The notes beneath the pieces were generated by a model. It saw only the letters and a list, made by a program, of their open reading frames with translations, had not been told where the DNA came from and ran no database searches. Positions 23,274 to 34,918 of a DNA stretch of 64,000 bases are shown piece after piece (position 1 is the stretch's first letter; the number at the start of each line of letters is the position of its first letter). The position numbers and the translations under genes are program-made. Origin of the DNA: Phycomyces blakesleeanus NRRL 1555(-) (Eukaryota; Mucoromycota; Mucoromycetes; Mucorales; Phycomycetaceae); the NCBI RefSeq assembly GCF_001638985.1, contig NW_017265136.1, forward strand, positions 740,461 to 804,460. Direction: 5' to 3'.

Positions 23274-23785
23274 CCCAACCCACGATATTTGATCTTGACA
23301 ATAAATAAATATCTTTAAATTATTACATTTGATCCGTCCCTTCTTCTTCCAACCTCTTTATAGTCCTTTTTTCTTTTTGTTCAATATATCAAGAAAGAAT
23401 GGTCACCAATAGACACATGATCGTTAGTTTGGCGTTGGTTGTAAACTGTCTCAATTACCGGACCGCCATAATTCCCACCATTTTCTGTGTACCCTAACCT
23501 CTTGCATAATGTGCTTACATACACAAGAAACAAGATGCATGCAAATCAAATATAGGAAAGAAGTATTCTTTATTATCACATCCCCCAAAGTTCGCTCTAT
23601 TTTTAATTAAGTGTCATTCCATTGTGCTTCTTCTGTCTAGTCCGCCTGTGCAACTGTGGTTCGATTTTTTGCATAAAGAGTGCTCCCAACTAACAATAAA
23701 AATAATAGTAAGATGACTGGTTAGATTGAACATATTCAGAATCATGTGATCCAAACTACATATCTTCTTTTGCTTTCTATATCTT
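23274..23785. other. Intergenic between convergent genes
   Basis: AT-rich, no gene seen. It separates the PAH-like gene (+) from the small secreted-protein gene (-), so it holds two 3' ends. Confidence 0.55.
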
Positions 23786-24333
23786 CTAGGCTATATACTC
23801 AACAATAATTGGTCTAGGATTCGAAGATAAGAATGTGTTGTCATAGCTGTAGGCGGCTATACTATTATTATTCATGTCTCCAGTGAATTGAATCGTTCCG
23901 CCTGCGGATGTGTCTACCCTGTACATTTGTCCATAGCCTTCTGCTGGTCTTAGTTTGATCTAAAGAAGGGCCATAAGCAAATCAATTACTTTGCTATATT
24001 TAAATCGATTTTGATAGCCTACTCCAAAAGTGACCATCGCAGTTTGCTCTCCATGAAGATTACAGTCCTTGTTAGTATAATGACAACAGGCACTATCCCC
24101 GGGTTGTAAACCTTCAACCGAAAAAGGCCTATTTCAAGTATAAGCGTTCAGAATGTCATGTAAAAAGGAAAGGTGTTGTAATAAAGCTATACTTACTCTG
24201 CAAAGGCCCATACCTCGGACTCTTGTTTAACATCCACTAGAGTCCCATCAGTGTAAAAATTGTATATACAAAAACAGTAGGAAAACGGTACAAACGATAC
24301 GATGGCTATAGCAACAGTAAGATAATAGAACAT
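23786..24333 (-). CDS. Small secreted or signal-anchored protein, unknown function
   Basis: Three exons on the minus strand: 24333-24197, 24128-24023 and 23959-23786, giving 138 codons plus stop in phase. The introns are 68 and 63 bases and both are GT-AG (GTAAGT...AATAG; GTAGGC...TTTAG). The first 22 residues, MFYYLTVAIAIVSFVPFSYC, look like a signal peptide or anchor. The mature part has Cys residues in a CCHYTNKDC cluster and a Gly/Thr-rich end with a TGDMNNN segment, as expected of an extracellular beta-rich domain. I do not recognise a family. It is too finely split for simple ORF calling. The consistent phases and conventional splice sites are the main support. Confidence 0.6.
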
Positions 24334-25140
24334 TCTATAAAGTAACTGTCTGGTATAATCTAATCTTCTGCAAAATGTCTTTTTATATATTCTTTTGACA
24401 AAGAAATACAAATAATAATTTTACTGTTCATTCATTCATTCTTTTTTTTTATAGCCTGGACATATGTAGTTAACAAAATGCTATATTTGCACCATATATG
24501 TATAAAGCAGTATATCCAGAAATTTGGATCAAGTGATACATTACGGGCAGGTGTTAATAATTGACTCTATTCTTTATTCTTTGGTATTATTATTATTATT
24601 ATTTTCATCTTAATAGGTTTGTCTTATTGTAATTATATGCAAGGTAATATCAAAATAATAATCTTAGGCCAGTTATAACCACCCTGATTGGCCCAAAGTC
24701 TCTATAGAGATATTTGATGTAACTTTTTCATATAATATCTTGGTTCAGCTTCTTTCTTGACCTAGAGGGTAAACCTTGGGTCGAATAGCTATATACAATG
24801 TTCTTTAGATTCTGGGTCAGGATAATCAAGTATGTCGCTACTTGTCCTTTTATAAAAAAAACATATCGGGTTATTTTCCTCCTTGTTGATTAATTTAAAG
24901 TCTGATACATGTATCAATATGTAATATTAAACCTTTAACAAGTATATGTATATGTGGTATTTTTTCTTAAACAATCATGCTAGAATTGGCTATTATTTCT
25001 GAGGCTTTTTGTTTGTGTATATTATATGACACTAGCTAGAGGTATCAATAGCCCTCCTGCTTTCTTGATGATAATACAATACTAATAATAGTTTGCAGGA
25101 GATATAATACTACCATAATTCCATGGTTTATTTATTAGGT
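24334..25140. other. Intergenic, AT-rich
   Basis: No gene seen. It includes the promoter side of the small secreted-protein gene, an ATT run (24587-24604) and generally AT-rich DNA without a long frame on either strand. Confidence 0.5.
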
Positions 25141-25749
25141 CTCTGGCCTTCTATTAATACATGTACTTGTAATACCATTTACCAATGAAGATTCCCAATC
25201 TAACGCCAAGATAAATATACCCGAGAACATACATACTGAAATCCAAGGTTTATCGAGCCTACAATATAGGACCTTAAAAATTGACATTAAGTATTACCAG
25301 ATTTTAAACAATAATTTCTATATCGTCTCTCTCTTTGTTCTTGTCAACCAATTCAGTGATTCATTACAAATATTGGTTTATTATATTAATTGGCTTTCTA
25401 TGGGTCAGAATTGGGATCATATAGCACAACGTCTTGCATTTTGATTCTTGAATTCAATTTTAACTGAACCCAGGTTATTGATGTGAATAATACTAATAGT
25501 AAAATTTGATAAAAGCAATATATGTGCCGACCTTTGGATAGACTGTTTTGTTTTATTGAATTATTGTTTTTTTTTTGCGTAAATCTCGGCAAGACGATAA
25601 AACAGGTGGTCAATGTACAAAAAGAAATAAATGTGACATTTGATGAAGAAGCTTTGATTAGATTCCGATTCCAATTGGGAAATCTCACTTTGGCCAATAT
25701 GTCAATTAAAGCACCTAAGGCTAAAAAAAAAGAAGAAGAAAAGAAATAG
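25141..25749 (+). pseudogene. Isolated coding-looking segments, possible gene remnant
   Basis: Two open stretches on the plus strand. One runs from just after an AG at 25139-25140 to a stop near 25443: about 100 codons without an early ATG, beginning VSGLLLIHVLVIPFTNEDSQ. The second (about 25600-25749) encodes QKEINVTFDEEALIRFRFQL and ends in a Lys/Glu-rich tail. Neither matches a family I know. They could be exons of an unrecognised gene, a decayed gene, or chance frames in AT-rich DNA. Confidence 0.25.
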
Positions 25750-26233
25750 TAGAAAATATACTATGGATATTTGTATTTTGGTTTCCTTGCTTTTTTCTAC
25801 GAATGTTTGGCTTTATAATTGAATAAGTTCTCCAATTCGTTTGTTATATTGGTACGCTAAAATTTTGAAGGCACGTTTGGTCCGGAAGTGCCGCATTGGA
25901 GTACAAGCTTGGCTAACTTTGGATGAACAGCATGCTTAGTTTGAGCTTTCCAGGGATGACCGCTTCAATCGGAACAATTGTCGATATTGACAGCCATGTG
26001 CTTTAGTCGATTGTATATAAATATACTTATTGTTTCTTGTAATAAGCATTAGAGAGCATTGGATACTAATTAATATTTTTTGGCTGACTAGTTAGCAATG
26101 TTTAATTGATAATTAATAATAATATATTAAGAAATTTATTAAGAGTTCTATGGTATAGATATTCTGGCCATTCGGGTTTCTAGACAGATATAGCTTTTTT
26201 CTTCTTATATATTTATTTTAAAGTGTGTATTAC

Positions 26234-26516
26234 CTTTTGGCTGTAACTTACACCTGTTTCTCTCCAAATACACTGACATGGATGTAGTCTGTACCACGTC
26301 ACTGAAGATCGTCGTACAACCAGGTGGATCAGTACTATTGTGGATATAAATACAGTAGAACGCTACACAGTGAAACAAGTTTACTAGCAATACTGAGCTA
26401 ATCATAAATAAATACACGAGAATTACCGAGGAACTACATGAAAATAAGTCCAAAAAGCCAACATTATAAAGTGGCTTAAAAGGCAGTATGGCTTGTAAGG
26501 ATATTTTGCCATACAA
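26234..26516 (-). other. Possible first exon of a small secreted protein
   Basis: A minus-strand open frame contains an internal Met start, ISSVLLVNLFHCVAFYC (signal-peptide-like), followed by a Cys-containing segment with STDPPGC and ends at a GTAATA donor after CAGCCAAAAG. The layout (short signal exon, Cys-poor mature part, 3' splice donor) resembles the gene at 23786-24333, but I could not identify the downstream exons with confidence. Confidence 0.25.
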
Positions 26517-26875
26517 AGTTGCCCATCTTCATACTTTCGGATAATCAAATCATACAACCTCCGTTTAACTTCTTCTGTTCCTGGTTGAATGTAAAAGAGA
26601 GAGAAAAGATCTACAGCAGGCTATGAAGAATCGATATGCTCTTGGTAACACTTATCGCTGTCGGTGTATAGTTCAGCGTTGGATTAATGTCGCACGGACA
26701 GATAGAAACGTCGTAACCTTCGATTCAAGATATTTACATCAAATGTCTTTAATTAAACCCTATGAATAAACTACTTATATTCGCCACTAATCTCTAACAA
26801 GACATCTCTCTTTTCGCTATCGCTTTATATTCACAGGACTGCCTAGGTTCATTGGCTTCTTGCTCTCTTCCCACC

Positions 26876-28645
26876 ATGGCTATATTTCAAGCGCGGTCCT
26901 TGAAGCGAGACCGAATAATCCGCAAACTGTGCATTATCATTGTTCTTTCTGTTACTCTTTATATATTTTTAACCAAAATATCATGGATCACAAACGGCAA
27001 GGAGACTAATTTAGATACTCCACAAAAAGACGACGGAATTTTTCCCGATTTTCACCACGCAAATAACCACCAATATCATGGAAAACCTCCATCTGGAAAG
27101 CATGGTTCTTCTGATATTGACGTTGCCTTGCCAAAGAATGCAATCCTTGAAGCCTTGCGTAAATCTCAGCTCTCGGATAAATCAGAGTTGCAAAAGCTAG
27201 GAAGTAACAATCCAGTTATGTTAGAGCAGCTCAACCAGAACAGCGGCAAAAACAAGGACACAAGATCCGGTCAGAACACACTCAACAATCAAGAAACTCC
27301 ACAATTCGATAACCCACCAAAAACAATGACTCTTGGAGAAAGCAGCGTTTATTCTATGTCATCAGACGATGAATATCTACCCTCGACAGACCCTAAAGAC
27401 CCCAATGAAAAATTCATTTCCTATCTTCCTCACTCGGGTTTCCACAACCAACGCACTGCCCTTGTCAATGCACTGTTTGTTGCGAAGAATTTGGGCCGAA
27501 CACTGTTAGTCCCACCTGTTGTTCTTGGAGACTCTGTTGGCTGGAAGGAATTTGATGAGTTGCTGGCCACTTACCAAAACACAGACAAATCCGAGCTTAG
27601 TGAGTGCAAAGAACACCTGCAAACCTATTATAGCGGAGAGCAGGAACGTGAAAATCTGCCGGATAAATGTCAGGCTTCATACAAGTACACCTCACTGCGA
27701 TGGGATCGGATGTTCAACATGACCAGAATCAAGCAAACGATCGCTGTACGTTACCGAGACGATTACAAGGATAGCACTCTTGAGAATGCCTTTGGGATTA
27801 GCTCCAGTGACACATATTTTGTTAAAGATAGTGTCTTGTACGACTATAGTATAACTGACAAGCCAGACTGGCCACTTCCTCAAAAGTACCAACGAACAAT
27901 ATATCTTGGCGATCTTGGCAGTCGACGCGAGCGTCTTATCAGTTTTGGCTCGATGTTTGGCAGCGGACGGGTCCAGGTGTCTAATCCCGAGAGTATTTCA
28001 CTGCAGCAGTTCTTGGCAAACCAGTTCATCCTCTCACGAGAAACACTCCCTGAGTTGTTTCAAGAGGCAGACGCGATCATTAGACAGCTAGGGGGTCCAA
28101 AGACCTACATGTCTATTCATGCTCGCGTGGGGGAAAGTATATTTGAGCACATGTCTTCGCAGACCATGACAAAATTGTGGAAAGATTTGCAGAAATATGC
28201 ACCATTTGTGCAGAGTCGTGCACCTCGAGATGAACCCATTATTCCAGGCACAAGTTTTTTGGACCGCACTACTTGTTTTGCTCCGCCTACCGATCCCTCC
28301 GCTATGGCTGTTGATTGGTCGACAAGACAGGTTGCTTCTGGCCGTCCTCTGGTGTTCTTTATGGCTACTGATGCAACAGATCCTCGTCACCACCCTCTCT
28401 TCCAGTCTATCTACAATGGGTTTACGTGTGTGGTGACATTAGCAGATGTTTTTGATTACCGTACATCTTCATTGCATAATTTGGTAAATCCATTCGATGG
28501 ACTGCGTTATGGCAGGTTCCTTGTACCTCTCCTGGATGGTCTGGTAGCCAGTCGCGCACAAGAATTCACGGGTTCATCCTGGAGTACTTTTGGATTCTAC
28601 ATTCGTTTCTTACACGACACATTCATTCTTTCACAAGTCTCTTAA
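26876..28645 (+). CDS. Type II membrane GDP-fucose O-fucosyltransferase-like protein
   Basis: A single exon of 589 residues. The ATG at 26876 sits in a strong CCACCATGG context and is preferred over an in-frame TTG at 26852. A short basic cytoplasmic tail (KRDRIIRKL) precedes one membrane helix (about 20-38), giving Golgi type II topology. A Ser/Asn/Lys-rich stem of about 130 residues follows. The catalytic part begins with SYLPHSGFHNQRTALVNAL, the donor-site motif of O-fucosyltransferase-like (GT-B) enzymes. Later come SIHARVGE (the His-x-Arg strand), VFFMATD and a terminal EFTGSSWSTFG motif, in the order found in POFUT-type proteins. It probably transfers a sugar, perhaps fucose, to secreted glycoproteins in the Golgi. 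Mucoromycete walls contain fucose, which fits, but the acceptor cannot be told. Confidence 0.8.
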   Translation: MAIFQARSLKRDRIIRKLCIIIVLSVTLYIFLTKISWITNGKETNLDTPQKDDGIFPDFHHANNHQYHGKPPSGKHGSSDIDVALPKNAILEALRKSQLSDKSELQKLGSNNPVMLEQLNQNSGKNKDTRSGQNTLNNQETPQFDNPPKTMTLGESSVYSMSSDDEYLPSTDPKDPNEKFISYLPHSGFHNQRTALVNALFVAKNLGRTLLVPPVVLGDSVGWKEFDELLATYQNTDKSELSECKEHLQTYYSGEQERENLPDKCQASYKYTSLRWDRMFNMTRIKQTIAVRYRDDYKDSTLENAFGISSSDTYFVKDSVLYDYSITDKPDWPLPQKYQRTIYLGDLGSRRERLISFGSMFGSGRVQVSNPESISLQQFLANQFILSRETLPELFQEADAIIRQLGGPKTYMSIHARVGESIFEHMSSQTMTKLWKDLQKYAPFVQSRAPRDEPIIPGTSFLDRTTCFAPPTDPSAMAVDWSTRQVASGRPLVFFMATDATDPRHHPLFQSIYNGFTCVVTLADVFDYRTSSLHNLVNPFDGLRYGRFLVPLLDGLVASRAQEFTGSSWSTFGFYIRFLHDTFILSQVS

Positions 28646-29963
28646 TTACTTCTTCTTTTTCTTTAATACTTTTTTTTTAAAATAGTTCTTCTTTATTTGT
28701 TTTTCATTCTTTTTCTTTTGTTATTTTATTGCTGTAAATTACATTTCTATTATAAATGGTCTTGATATACATAGACCACCTTGTCATTCTCTTCTTTTAC
28801 ATTTTCACGTTTTTTTTTTCTTTTAATCTAAAAATAATTTATTTATCTGTAAATTGGCTTGATAATTCGTTTTTTCTTATTTTGCATCTTCTTGAGCAAG
28901 GGACTTGTAGTATTAAAGCCATTGTCTTGCCTAAATGACTGACTAGCTGACTGTGATTATCAAGACTATATTGAATTAGAGTCAATCTTGGCAGTTTGAT
29001 GCCAAATTGCAAGTATATGAAATAATACAGAATATTTCAGTGCAACCATCTCGCAACATATCGGCCTGAGTGACCCTCCCTATTTGATTATATTTTAAAT
29101 ATACATTTTGTATTTTATAAAGTAAAGTAGAAATAGAGTAAATATACACCCCCATTTACCTCTCTCTCTCTCTCTTTTGGGATCAAGTATAATTCTTTTG
29201 GATGAGCTCAAGGTTAGGGCTTAATGAGGGAGGGAGGGGGGTGGTTTTGTGCAAAAGCGGGGTATTGATTGATCCTCTACCCTTTGAACCCCCATATACT
29301 AATAATAATAATAATAATAATAATAAAGGTATCTTTTTAAGAGTTTACTATTGATTTCCAGTTTATCGTCTTTGGCACGGACGGTGGTAAATATAAAGTG
29401 AGGGGGTTGAAGTGAGGGGAGGATGGAACCTAAAAAGAAAGAAAGAGAAAGGAAACATAGTACATCATTTGTACAACTTTGTAAATTTAATACTTTTTTT
29501 TGGTTTTCTTTTGGTTGTTGATCTTCAAGCTCAGTGTATACAGCACTCGAAACACTTTTTGACAATAAGAGTTCCCCCCCAGTTTGCGTAACCATTCGAT
29601 CCATTTATGTACACTTTGAAGTGATCATGGCGTGCCATACTAAACAGCACCCGAGGTCTATCATGAGGTTAGAATGGAATGGAATGAAATTCAGTAGCAC
29701 TTTTATGTACATCTTTGTGTGTGAGATAGAAAGAGTGATTTGTAAACCAAAGTTAATGAATTGAAGAAGTACTTGGATGTAAGGGAGAATAATTGTTAAT
29801 GATCATATATGTATAGATACATAATCATATAATCTGCAACTGAACTTCCTCATCTAGTTGAGCCTCACCCCCCCCAAACACCCACACACTCCCCCCTCTT
29901 TCTATTTTGCTGCAGACAAAAATGTAGTAGTCTTGTTTCGTACTGTCCTTAACAAGTAGTCCT

Positions 29964-29998
<35 letters not shown>

Positions 29999-30081
29999 AT
30001 TTCTCTCTCACTTTTTTTTTTTCGGCACTAACTTTTGTACTGATTCTCGGTCATTCTCCAAGAAATCTATACTCATTCGAA
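28646..30081. other. Intergenic with simple repeats
   Basis: No gene seen. It holds T-rich 3' sequence, an AAT run (29304-29327), TC runs (29160-29176, 29965-30007), C- and A-rich stretches (29868-29898), and the pyrimidine-rich leader of the kinase gene. Open frames at 29299-29604 (-) and 29534-29764 (+) show no family features. Confidence 0.5.
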
Positions 30082-32243
30082 ATGGGGAATTCCAGCAGTA
30101 ATCCAGACTTGAATGGCAATCAAGGTAGCCTTTTATATTCAATTTAATGTCATGGTTTCTTATCGAATCTTGCTTTTATTTTTATTTTTTATTATTTTAT
30201 TAATATTGTCGTTATTCCCGCAGTAAATCTTGCTCAATTCGAATCAATAAGAATGATCGGAAAAGGCTCTTTTGGCAAAGTAATATTTAAAAGCCCTATA
30301 TCTACAATATACACACACACAGAGAGAACTGACTTTATTAACCTCAGGTCCGAATGGTCCGTCATGTCGAACGCAGAGACGAATGCTATGCTATGAAATG
30401 TATATCTAAAGAACACTGTATCAAACTCAATGCTGTCCGAAACATTATTCGAGAACGAACTATTCTGGAGCAGTTAGCGCACCCTCTTGTGTGTAACATG
30501 CGATTTGCGTTCCATGACGCGAGTACGATGTATATGGTTATGGATTTGATGTAAGTATTACTGTTTACCTTCACACGATACTCGCACAATACTGACACCA
30601 TTTTTAAAAGGCTTGGTGGAGATATGCGCTTTCATATATCGCGACAGCGACATCCTGAGAATGTGATTCGATTTTGGATGGCTGAACTCATATGTGCTGT
30701 CAAGTACTTGCATTTTCAGGGCTTTGTGCACAGGTGAGCAACAATAACAATAAAGTCTCAAGGGGATTTTGGCAATGCTAAATAGCAAAAAAAAAAACAA
30801 AAAACAAAAAACAAAAAAAAGGGGGGGAGTCAACTGTTCACTGACAGCTTCAAAGGGATATCAAACCAGACAACATACTTTTGGATCAAGAAGGCCACAT
30901 ACATTTGACCGACTTTAATATTGCCTGCTCAATCCCAAGGAAGCCTCAATCACTTCTTCGTTCACGGTCTGGGACAATAGTTTATTTTGGTAAGTTTTGA
31001 AATGTGAATTAGGCAGTCATGTGTATCTATATATGTACCTATGTACCCATGTACCTATGTATCTATGTATCTATGTTTGTATGTATGTATGTATTTATTT
31101 ATTTAGTTTTTTTGTTATGCATTAGCTCCCGAAGTATTCAAGGGGCACGGCTACAACGAAGACGTAGACTGGTGGAGTGTGGGGATCACTTTTTACGAGT
31201 GCATTTATGGAAAGGTAAGGTGCCGTTTAAATACTACCTCGGTCCCATTTATATATCAATATGACATCTTAATAGAGACCATGGCCAGGCAATGAAACTG
31301 CTGAAGAACTTGCCCAGACCGTACTTAGGGGCACAATTTGCTATCCCAGCACCGAAGGGCGATCTGTGTCACCAAGCTGTGTATCTGCCATTCAAGGCGT
31401 AGGTTTTTCATTTTTTTCTGTTTGTTTGTTTGTTTGTTTGATTTCATAAATCGCAATTGTATATCTATATACTGATATTTATATTATAATTTATTTTAGT
31501 TCTTGGAATACGAACCTAACAATAGACTTGGACACGGTACTTCTGGCTGGAATCGGTTGGTTCAACACCCTTTCTTCCACTCTGTCAATTGGAATGCCAT
31601 TGACACCAAACAGACCACACCCCCATTTCGCCCTTCGTCTTCGCAGGGCAATTTTGATGCCATATATGATATCGAAGATCTCTTGGTGCATTCTTCTGGT
31701 TCGATATCACCGCGTGCGGCTAATTGGTTCTTCCGGTCAAGTCAACCCTCTGAGTTGGATGAACGGCGAGTGCGGCTACTCAAGGAAATTGACGAAAAAT
31801 TCAAGCCGTTTGACTACACCATCTATGACAAATATGAAGGCTTCCTAGATCCTAATCTTATGACAGTTGGCCCTCCACCAACATGGGTAAAACCCGCATT
31901 TGGAGAAGATATGACGGAGATAGGAAGATTATCTATGCCACTAGACCTTTCCCAAACCTCGGATAGCGTATTCTTTCTTCAGAATCCTCTATCTCAACCA
32001 TGTCGAAATATCCTAATTGACGTACATCAAGAAGTCAAGGGTAACAATAGATCTGACGACTGTTTTCGAAAATCAAGTCGGACCGACAGTGGATGTACAT
32101 TCTCATCTAGTATGGAAGAACTGAAAAACAAGCGTCGAACAAGCGCCCAGAGCTTCAAAGAAAGACGGGAACGTGATAGAAGGCGAAGTGCGGGAAAGAT
32201 CCGCCAGGAAAGCAACGGGGCACTCATAGCAACGACAGATTGA
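30082..32243 (+). CDS. AGC-family serine/threonine kinase, YANK/STK32 type
   Basis: Eight exons: 30082-30124, 30224-30279, 30348-30550, 30611-30733, 30856-30989, 31126-31214, 31276-31398 and 31500-32243; 504 residues in phase. The N-terminus MGNSSS is a good N-myristoylation signal. Kinase motifs: GKGSFGK (ATP loop), AMKCI (Lys), FVHRDIKPDN (catalytic loop), HLTDFNIA (metal-binding loop with Asn in place of Gly), and APEVFKGHGYNEDVDWW. The TDFN form of the DFG motif and the N-terminal myristoyl site are features of the YANK (STK32) subfamily of AGC kinases. The kinase domain is followed by an FLEYEPNNRLG repeat end, an AGC-type tail with FDYTIYDKYEGF, and a Ser/Arg-rich C-terminus. Substrates of this subfamily are poorly known. 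Confidence 0.92.
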
Positions 32244-32522
32244 TTTCTCAAGCTTATTTAAATTCATGTATAATTTGCATATATATTTTTCTTTTATTCA
32301 TTCATTCGACTCCATATTGTCAAAACTTCATAATTTACTAGCATTCTATCTATTCCACATTTTGTATATCTTTTTTGTTTTTTTTTGTATTGATTTAATC
32401 CACTTTTTCTATTTATTTATTATACATGCATATTACATATAATTTATTTATTTATTTTTTTTATTTTTTCTCACACGCAACACGCATATGCACACACGCA
32501 CAAAAAGGCTTAGAAAGTTCAT

Positions 32523-33578
32523 TTATAGCTTAGCTCTGGTGAGATAATAACGGTCTAGCATTGTAATTACAGCCTGTGATATGCTTTCTACCAAAGCTTG
32601 ACGGCCAGTAGGAGAAAAACGAGCTTTTTGAGGCATCTCGATCTGAATTGCATCAAGACCAATTCGTTGGTTTTTACTGCGATGTCTTTCTACAGTATAC
32701 CCTCCATGAAAATATAAAGCATCTGAAACAGGCAAAGGATTTTTGGGTGAAGGAACGACTCCCAAAGAATCTATCTGAGCTTGTTGCAATGCTTCCCCAA
32801 ACGAATGGTTACCGAATAGTAAGTCTGAGGGATGAATGCGACTCTTGTGTCTTTGAGCAAGGGATTGAATTGATGACTGATTAAGTACACGCTCATCAAG
32901 TCCTTTGGCCTCATGTATATCTGCTGTGTTTAGCAAATATCCCAATTCAATCATACCATGTGTGTGCGTATGCCCTTTTATAAATGAAAACAAAAAGATA
33001 ATAAAAAGAAAAGGAATTAAAAGGAAAACAAAACAGAAAAAAAAGGAGATATTGTTTTTTTTTTATTTTACCATGAAGGTCGATTAGTAGCCCATGTGGA
33101 TATTCCTTCAATAGATTATTGGCAGCTGCCTCTATAGTACCATGGTATTCCTAATAAGACCATTGATCAGTACAACTTTGGTCTCAAATAGTTTAATGAG
33201 ATTTATTTCTTTTCTAACCTTCCACAAAAGTCTTCCTTTATCGGACTCGACCCCTTGATCTTCGCATCGGTTGACATCTACCTTTCTTCGTCGAACCTGA
33301 AAGATAAGATGTGGTCGAGAATTGTAATGAGCAGTGATCCGATCTGCAATGTCCAATGCAATGTTTTTTGTAAAGGCATCGGCTAGTAATAAACTGCCTT
33401 TTGCTGTACGATCAGGAATGTCACTAGGCTCCCACAAACCTCCGTGTGGAACTGTAATAATAAGAGGAAGTTTTCCCGGAGAATATGCTATCGGGCTGTC
33501 TTTTGTGAATGGAATTTGAAGCGATGTTGCCATGGTACCCAACACCATAGTACCCAACACCAACCAAAAGATGAGCAT
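32523..33578 (-). CDS. N-formylglutamate amidohydrolase-like protein, secreted
   Basis: Minus-strand exons 33578-33219, 33150-33072 and 32974-32523 give 296 residues in phase. The first 20 residues, MLIFWLVLGTMVLGTMATSL, form a signal peptide. Then come TVPHGGLWEP (the zinc-site His strand of the family), RRRKVDVNR (the conserved D/E-x-N-R segment) and LLIDLHGHTH (a second metal-site strand, split by intron 2), and the family's C-terminal QIEMPQKAR. N-formylglutamate amidohydrolases remove formate from N-formylglutamate at the end of histidine breakdown in bacteria. Fungal secreted members have unknown substrates, so the activity is inferred from fold only. An upstream in-frame TTG at 33608 is not a good start. 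The gene is tail-to-tail with the kinase (280 bases) and head-to-head with the next gene. Confidence 0.78.
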
Positions 33579-33911
33579 GGAGAAGGCGGGGCGTAGGCGG
33601 TCATTCAATTGGCCTTAAAGGCTTGAGCTGCGTATCAGATGATCAGGAGAACACGCAGTTTTCAAGTGCCAAAAGCAGAGATGACCCAAGCGAAATATAG
33701 AGACAGAGCAAGAAGAGCCGATAACGTTCATGTGAGATGAGAGTGCGTCATCAAAGAGACAAGAAACTCTTTCCTCTCCAACTTGCAAAAAAAAGGGGAA
33801 AAAAGAAAAAGAAAAAGAAAAAAGCCAAAAAGGCTGCTTCTCTTACTTTTCACCTAACTCCCTTTTCTAACCAGCTCGAGTACAACTCCTTTTCTATTGT
33901 CTTTGACCACA
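33579..33911. promoter_or_regulatory. Shared divergent promoter region
   Basis: 333 bases between the start of the amidohydrolase-like gene (-) and the start of the membrane protein gene (+). Contains a purine tract (33787-33830) that would be in the plus-strand leader. No specific factor site is claimed. Confidence 0.55.
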
Positions 33912-34918
33912 ATGCATCCTGCCTTAATTTTTGGCCTTGTTGTGTGTGGAACGATTGTGATTTATGAAGGTGTTAAGTTGACGAATCATCTTTACGAAAG
34001 ATATTCAGAGCAAAGCGATTACTACGAGCACGTTAGAACCTTCAATGAAAAAAGAAGAAGCGGCAGACCTCATTCGCCACCTTATGATGACAATGATGAT
34101 GACGAGGACGATGAAGTACTTCAATCTGCCTGGAATAGGGCTTACAGTGGTCTCAGATTGAGACGTTCTGCACACAGCGATTCAAGACTGTCAGAGGTAA
34201 AAGAAAGAAGAAGAGTAGTAGACTTTTTTATATATATATTTTATATACATTCGTTGACAGCCATATCTTGCAGGATGGCCACTCTGACTATGAACTATCG
34301 GAGATTGAAAGAAGCATTCTTGATCGAAAGAAGGCATTGCAAAGAGAGCAGGCACTCTTGGATGATGCAGAGCAAGAGCTTCACAGACGCAAGCAGTCAC
34401 TGAGCTCAAGAGGAAACAGCCTTCTCGGATTGGATACCACCCACTGTGATAATGAAATTACGCACAACCCCTTTGGTGATGATTTCGGGCGTCTTACCGA
34501 CAACACATCAAGCCAAAGCACCCTGTCTCCCTTTGCTGACCCTCCTTTTATTCTCCCACCCCTTGACACTGTCTCTACGGACCCATTAAACGTCTCTATT
34601 TCCAGCACTCCCGAATCTCCCAGACAGCAGTCCACTATATCCTCAATTCCTATCGATCGAGAAGAGCTTTGGGCAGCCGATAGTGACGATAACCAAGAAA
34701 TGGAGTTTCCGCTCGTACTTGGTCAAGGTGTATCTGACTCTGAAGAAAGTTGGTCAGAGGTCGGAAGAGAATTGGGTATGACAACTCGACGACAGAGTCA
34801 AGGCTCAATTGGAAGCCATGATTCGAATTCATCGGGTTCATTGGGTTCGCAAACCCAGCATTCGGAAGATGGAAACATGTCGTTTGACATGATGAGTGTA
34901 TCAGACAATGGGCTCTAG
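33912..34918 (+). CDS. Hypothetical N-terminally anchored acidic/Ser-rich protein
   Basis: Exons 33912-34196 and 34274-34918 encode 309 residues. An N-terminal hydrophobic helix (about 4-20, LIFGLVVCGTIVIY) is followed by a basic-aromatic segment, an Asp/Glu run (about 58-70), a coiled-coil-like stretch after the splice junction (SEIERSILDRKKALQREQAL and on), an NPFGDDFG motif, and a long Ser/Thr-rich disordered tail. Single-helix anchors with NPF and coiled-coil segments are common in organelle adaptor proteins, but I do not recognise the family. The first ATG after the leader is used. Confidence 0.72.

Noticed and set aside
26852..26875. TTG-initiated extension of the O-fucosyltransferase-like protein
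   Set aside because: Fungal genes rarely use TTG starts; the ATG at 26876 has an excellent CCACCATGG context and keeps the signal-anchor near the N-terminus.
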